Source: Nicotiana tabacum
Taxonomy: Eukaryota > Streptophyta > Magnoliopsida > Solanales > Solanaceae
DNA length: 64,000 nucleotides
Assembly: GCF_000715075.1 (NCBI RefSeq)
Contig: NC_134101.1
Span: 192,592,103 to 192,656,102 of the forward strand
Reading direction: 5' to 3'
The notes beneath the pieces were generated by a model. It did no database searches and had not been told where the DNA came from. It saw only the letters and a program-made list of their open reading frames with translations. How positions within the stretch are numbered: the first letter of the stretch is position 1; the number at the start of each line of letters is the position of its first letter. This document shows positions 60,859 through 64,000 of this stretch, piece by piece. A program made the position numbers and the translations under genes.

Positions 60859-61439
60859 GAGCAGTCCTAGTATCAGAAACTGGTCAGCATTATCCGGTGT
60901 CCGCCAAGCTTAGGTTTCCTTGCACCAACAACATGTCCGAGTATGAAGCCTGCATCCTAGGGCTCAAGATGGCCATTTACATGGACATTTAGGAATTGCT
61001 AGTAATTGGAGATTCAGACTTGCTTATACATCAGGTCTGAGAAGAATGGGTGACCAAGAACTCCAAAATACTCCCTAATCTGCATCATGTACAGGAGTTG
61101 AGAAAGAGGTTCACGAAGACAGAATTCCAGCATGTCCCCAGAGTCCAGAATGAATTCGTCGATGCATTGGCTACCCTATCATCCATGATACAACACCCAG
61201 ACAAGAACTTTATTGATCCTATTCTGGTAAAGATCCATGATCAGCCAGCTTATTATGCTTATGTTGAGGAAGAAGCAGACGGAAAGCCTTGGTTTCATGA
61301 TATCAAGGAATATTTGACGAAAGGAGAATACCCAGAACTTGCAAAACCTACTCAGAAACGCACACTTTGGAGGTTGTCCAACAATTTATTTCAAAGCAGA
61401 GGTATCCTGTATAAGAGGACTCCTGATTTGGGTTACTAA
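60800..61439 (+). pseudogene. Ogre second (archaeal-type) RNase H
   Basis: In a +1 frame relative to the RT: FFDGASNFKEVGIGAVLVSE (first Asp, ~60820), NMSEYEACILGLKMA (Glu, ~60935), IGDSDLLIHQV (Asp, ~61010) and VDALATLSSM (Asp, ~61160). This second RNase H between RT-RNase H and integrase is a known trait of the Tat lineage. All four acidic residues remain, but stops at about 60990 and 61038 and the upstream frameshift break it. Confidence 0.82.
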
Positions 61440-62532
61440 GGTGTGTCGACACAAAGGAAGCATCCAGGCTACTAGAGGAAATTCATGCGGGGACCTGCGG
61501 TCCACATATGAACGACTTTGTCTTAGCAAAAAAGCTCCGAGCTGGTTACTTCTGGATGACTATGGAGACGGGCTACATCCAGTATGTCCGGAAATGCCAC
61601 TACTGCCAGATACATGCAGACATGATAAAGATACCTCCAATCAAGCTTAATGCAACGAGCTCATCATGGCCGTTCGCCGCTTGGGGAATGGATGTTATTG
61701 GACCAATCGAGCCCGCCACCTCCAACAGGCATAGGTGTATCCTAGTAGCAATCGGCTATTTCACCAAATGGGTTGAAGTAGCATCTTACAGAGGCGTGAC
61801 TAAGAAAGTCGTGGCAGACTTTATCCGCGACCGCATTGTTTGCCGATTCGGGATTCCGGAGTCAATCGTCACTGATAATGGCTCCAATCTCAATAGTGAC
61901 TTGATGAAATCTATGTGTGAAACCTTCAAGATCAAACACAAGAATTCTACAGCCTACAGGCCTCAGATGAATGGAGCCGTAGAAGCCGCCAATAAGAATA
62001 TCAAGAAGATATTGAGGAAAATGATAGAGAAGCATAAGTAGTGGCACGAGAAGCTATCATTTGCTTTATTGGGATATCACACCACAGTCCGCACATAAAC
62101 TGGGGCAACCCCCTAGATGCTAGTTTACAGTACAGAGGCCATCATTCCCGCTGAGGTAGAAATTCCCTCCCTAAGGATCATACAGGAAGTAGAGCTCGAC
62201 GATGAAGAGTGGGTAAAGAGTCGTTACGAGAAGCTGGCTCTTATCGATGGGAAATAAATGAATGCAGTTTGCCACAGTCAACTTTATCAGAACAGAATGT
62301 CCCGAGCCTTCAACGAAAGAGTCAAGCCAAGATGGTTCACACCGGGGCAGCTGGTGTTAAAGAAAATTTTTCCACATCAAGATGAAGCAAAAGGGGAATT
62401 CTTTCCCAACTGGCAGGGTTTGTACATAGTTCACCGGGTTCTAATAGTAGGACCCCTCATACTTTCGGAAATGGACGGAGAAGTCTAGCCAAAACCGATC
62501 AACTCAGCTGCAGTCAAGCAATACTATGTGTA
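61440..62532 (+). pseudogene. Ogre integrase
   Basis: Zinc-binding N-terminus around EIHAGTCGPHMN and YVRKCHYCQIHAD (61470-61620), core WGMDVIGPI (Asp, ~61690), SIVTDNGSNLN (Asp, ~61870) and GAVEAANKNIKKIL (Glu, ~61980). The C-terminal part (WFTPGQLVLKK, NWQGLYIV) ends AVKQYYV with the stop near 62530. Catalytic D,D,E are readable. Stops after EKHK (62039), near 62096 and 62115, 62255 and 62486 disrupt it. Confidence 0.85.
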
Positions 62533-62673
62533 ATTTTCGTGCTTTCCTCATCGATGTATTGAACTACGCCTGACCTGATTCCCGTTTAAGATGGGATACG
62601 TTGGCAGCCCTATGGGTTCGGTCACAATTCAATAAAAATTTCATTTCCCCCCCCGCAATTGGAAACTGGGGCA

Positions 62674-62700
62674 GAATTTTGAGGAGGACCCTCAAAATTC
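62674..62700 (+). repeat. 3' UTR stem-loop, copy 1
   Basis: GAATTTTGAGG, loop AGGAC, then CCTCAAAATTC: perfect 11-bp arms. Confidence 0.85.
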
Positions 62701-62765
62701 CGAAGTCGTTTTCAGCCAATCATCGCAAACAACAGTCAGAAACATCAACCCATTAAACTGGGGCA

Positions 62766-62792
62766 GAATTTTGTGGAGGAGCCTCAAAATTC
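62766..62792 (+). repeat. 3' UTR stem-loop, copy 2
   Basis: GAATTTTGTGG and CCTCAAAATTC around a GAGGAG-like loop; one mismatch in the stem. 92 bp downstream of copy 1. Confidence 0.75.
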
Positions 62793-63251
62793 CGTACCAA
62801 GAGAGGTTGCAATGTCCTGAACCACGTCACAGTCATCGATTCATCTAAAAGTTGTTTTTTAATTATATACTTATATTGTATTTTTACAAAAATCATGCAT
62901 GTTTATTACTGAAATTACTTTGTTTAGCAACGCTACCCCAATGATACATACAGTCTCACCATACCAAAGTCAAACGGGTCAAGCAAAGCCAGCGGGGATA
63001 CGAACTAACCTCCTCGCCCCCTCTACAAAACTTACATTTTTTCTTTGAATGTAGGTACTTGAGTTGCAAAGTCATCAAATATGTCATACACTCATAAGAC
63101 ACACTATTCAGAAATACAACTCTCAGAACTTTTGCACTTATTCGTAGTTGCTATCCGCACACAACAGTGTCCCCAGTAGGCACAATATCCCCAGCAGCCA
63201 CAATATCGCAATCAGCTATCAGCTAAGAAAATTCTATGTCTTTCATTTCTT

Positions 63252-63735
63252 GCATAAGGCTACTATTCTGCCTTCCGAGGTTAAGCTCTACCTCCACCTG
63301 CATTTCTTGTATTGCATAAGGCTACCATTTTGCCTTCCGAGGTTAAGCTCTACCTCTATCTGCATTTCTTGCATTGCATAAGGCTACCATTCTGCCTTCT
63401 GAGGTTAAGCTCTACCTCCATCTGCATTTCTTGCACTACATAAGGCTACCATTCTACCTTTCGGGACTAAGCACTATCTCTATCTGCATTTCCTGCATTG
63501 CATAAGGCTACCATTCTACCTTCCAAGACTAAGCACTGTCTCCATCTGCATTTCCTACATCGCATAAGGCTACCATTCTGCCTTCCGGGACTAAGCACTG
63601 TCTCCATCCGCATTTCCTGCATTGCATAAGGCTACCATTCTGCCTTCCGAGACTAAGCACTATCTCCATCCGCATTCTTGCGTTGCATAAGGCTACCATT
63701 TTGCCTTCCGAGGTTAAGCTCTACCTCCTCTACTT
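63252..63735 (+). repeat. 62-bp tandem repeat, eight units
   Basis: GCATAAGGCTACCATTCTGC recurs at 63252, 63314, 63376, 63438, 63500, 63562, 63624 and 63685, so the period is 62 bp (last 61). The units alternate between a GAGGTTAAGCTCTACCTC and a GGGACTAAGCACTGTCTC version. 3' tandem repeats are typical of Ogre/Tat elements. Confidence 0.93.
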
Positions 63736-63870
63736 GCATGGCTGAAAGATCGCCACCTTACTTACATTTGCATAGCTGAAAGATCGCCACCTTATCTACA
63801 TTTGCACAACTGAAAGATCACCAAATACTATATTTCATAGGCTGAAATATCGCCAAATTGTGCAAATGCG
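63736..63870 (+). repeat. 34-bp tandem repeat, about four units
   Basis: GCAT(A/G)GCTGAAAGATCGCC begins at 63736 and 63770, with more diverged units near 63804 and 63836. Confidence 0.85.
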
Positions 63871-64000
63871 TCATTGTTCGGAGGCACCATTTTCATAGCC
63901 CGAGAATACCATGTCATGGCCTGAAGACTCCTTTAATCTTTTGCATATCATTATTCAAAGGCATCATAGTTCGAAGGCATCATTCTCATAGCCCGAGAGC
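63871..64000 (+). repeat. Further imperfect repeats, continuing past window
   Basis: GGAGGCACCATTTTCATAGC, then CGAAGGCATCATTCTCATAG with CCCGAGA(A/G), repeated imperfectly to the window end. Confidence 0.6.

Larger units (their letters stand above)
62533..63251 (+). other. Ogre 3' untranslated region with two hairpins
   Basis: No gene. Two related stem-loops lie at 62674-62700 and 62766-62792, each preceded by AACTGGGGCA. Nothing else recognised before the tandem repeats. Confidence 0.7.
47944..64000 (+). mobile_element. Ogre/Tat-type Ty3-gypsy element, runs off window
   Basis: Starts TGTTGATACCC at 47944, inside the CACTA transposase. Features: 4.9-kb LTR, tRNA-Arg-type primer site, extra ORF upstream of gag, gag, protease, G-patch-like segment, putative intron, RT/RNase H, second RNase H, integrase and 3' tandem repeats. 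The long LTR, ORF1, second RNase H and tRNA-Arg site are known traits of the Ogre group. The 3' LTR is not in the window. The left TSD would be ATAAG or TAAGG and cannot be confirmed. Confidence 0.9.

Noticed and set aside
63252..63870. Regular 62-bp and 34-bp repeats as a CRISPR-like array
   Set aside because: Whole unit repeats with no unique spacers, in a plant retrotransposon 3' region; no cas genes.
47944..64000. Endogenous pararetrovirus
   Set aside because: LTRs, integrase and second RNase H are present; no movement or coat protein pattern seen.

Overview
This window is plant nuclear DNA made almost entirely of nested LTR retrotransposons. I found no host gene, tRNA, rRNA or CRISPR locus. 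The repertoire (Tekay/Del-type Ty3-gypsy chromoviruses with LTRs of about 3 kb, an Ogre/Tat-type Ty3-gypsy element with an LTR of about 4.9 kb, CACTA, hAT-like and MULE-like DNA transposons) fits a large-genome eudicot. The style of the LTRs suggests Solanaceae; that placement is an inference from memory of family appearance, not a search result.

Layout: (1) 1-2527, reverse-strand Ogre-type LTR cut by the window edge. (2) 2528-8490, old non-coding DNA with a faint Tat-like LTR remnant, a 187-bp MULE-type MITE (3955-4141) and a reverse solo Tekay LTR (4173-6944, TSD TAAAG). (3) About 8490-10000, a reverse Tekay LTR fragment fused at a palindromic junction to element T1. (4) T1 (about 10012-34579, + strand), a decayed Tekay element. 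Its 5' LTR lost its first ~1.3 kb and carries an 892-bp hAT-like insertion. Its 3' LTR is split by a solo LTR (18955-32997), which is itself split by a full-length reverse Tekay element T2 (20597-31635, TSD GTATA). (5) A CACTA transposase remnant (about 34580-47943) split by full-length Tekay element T3 (35055-46082, TSD CTTAA). (6) An Ogre-type element inserted in the CACTA transposase, running from 47944 past the window end: LTR, tRNA-Arg-type primer site, extra ORF1, gag, protease, G-patch-like segment, putative intron, RT-RNase H, second RNase H, integrase and 3' tandem repeats.

The coding parts once formed standard retroelement replication machinery: Gag particle, protease, reverse transcriptase/RNase H, integrase, and a chromodomain in the Tekay elements. 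Every element is now broken by stops and frameshifts. T1, T2 and the Ogre element also lost key catalytic residues (protease DPGS to DPRS or YPGS; RT FIDD to FIND, YVDD to YVYD; integrase D to N). Many stops look like C-to-T changes at CAG or CGA, as expected of methylated DNA.

The most unusual structure lies in the Tekay LTRs. Just upstream of the TATA box every subfamily carries a 150-300 bp array of short palindromic GC-rich words, and the word differs between subfamilies (for example CGCATTTGCG, CGCGAACG, CGCGATCGCG, CGGTCCGC, CGCATCTGCGG). A second variable module, a minisatellite of small hairpins, lies downstream in the transcribed leader.
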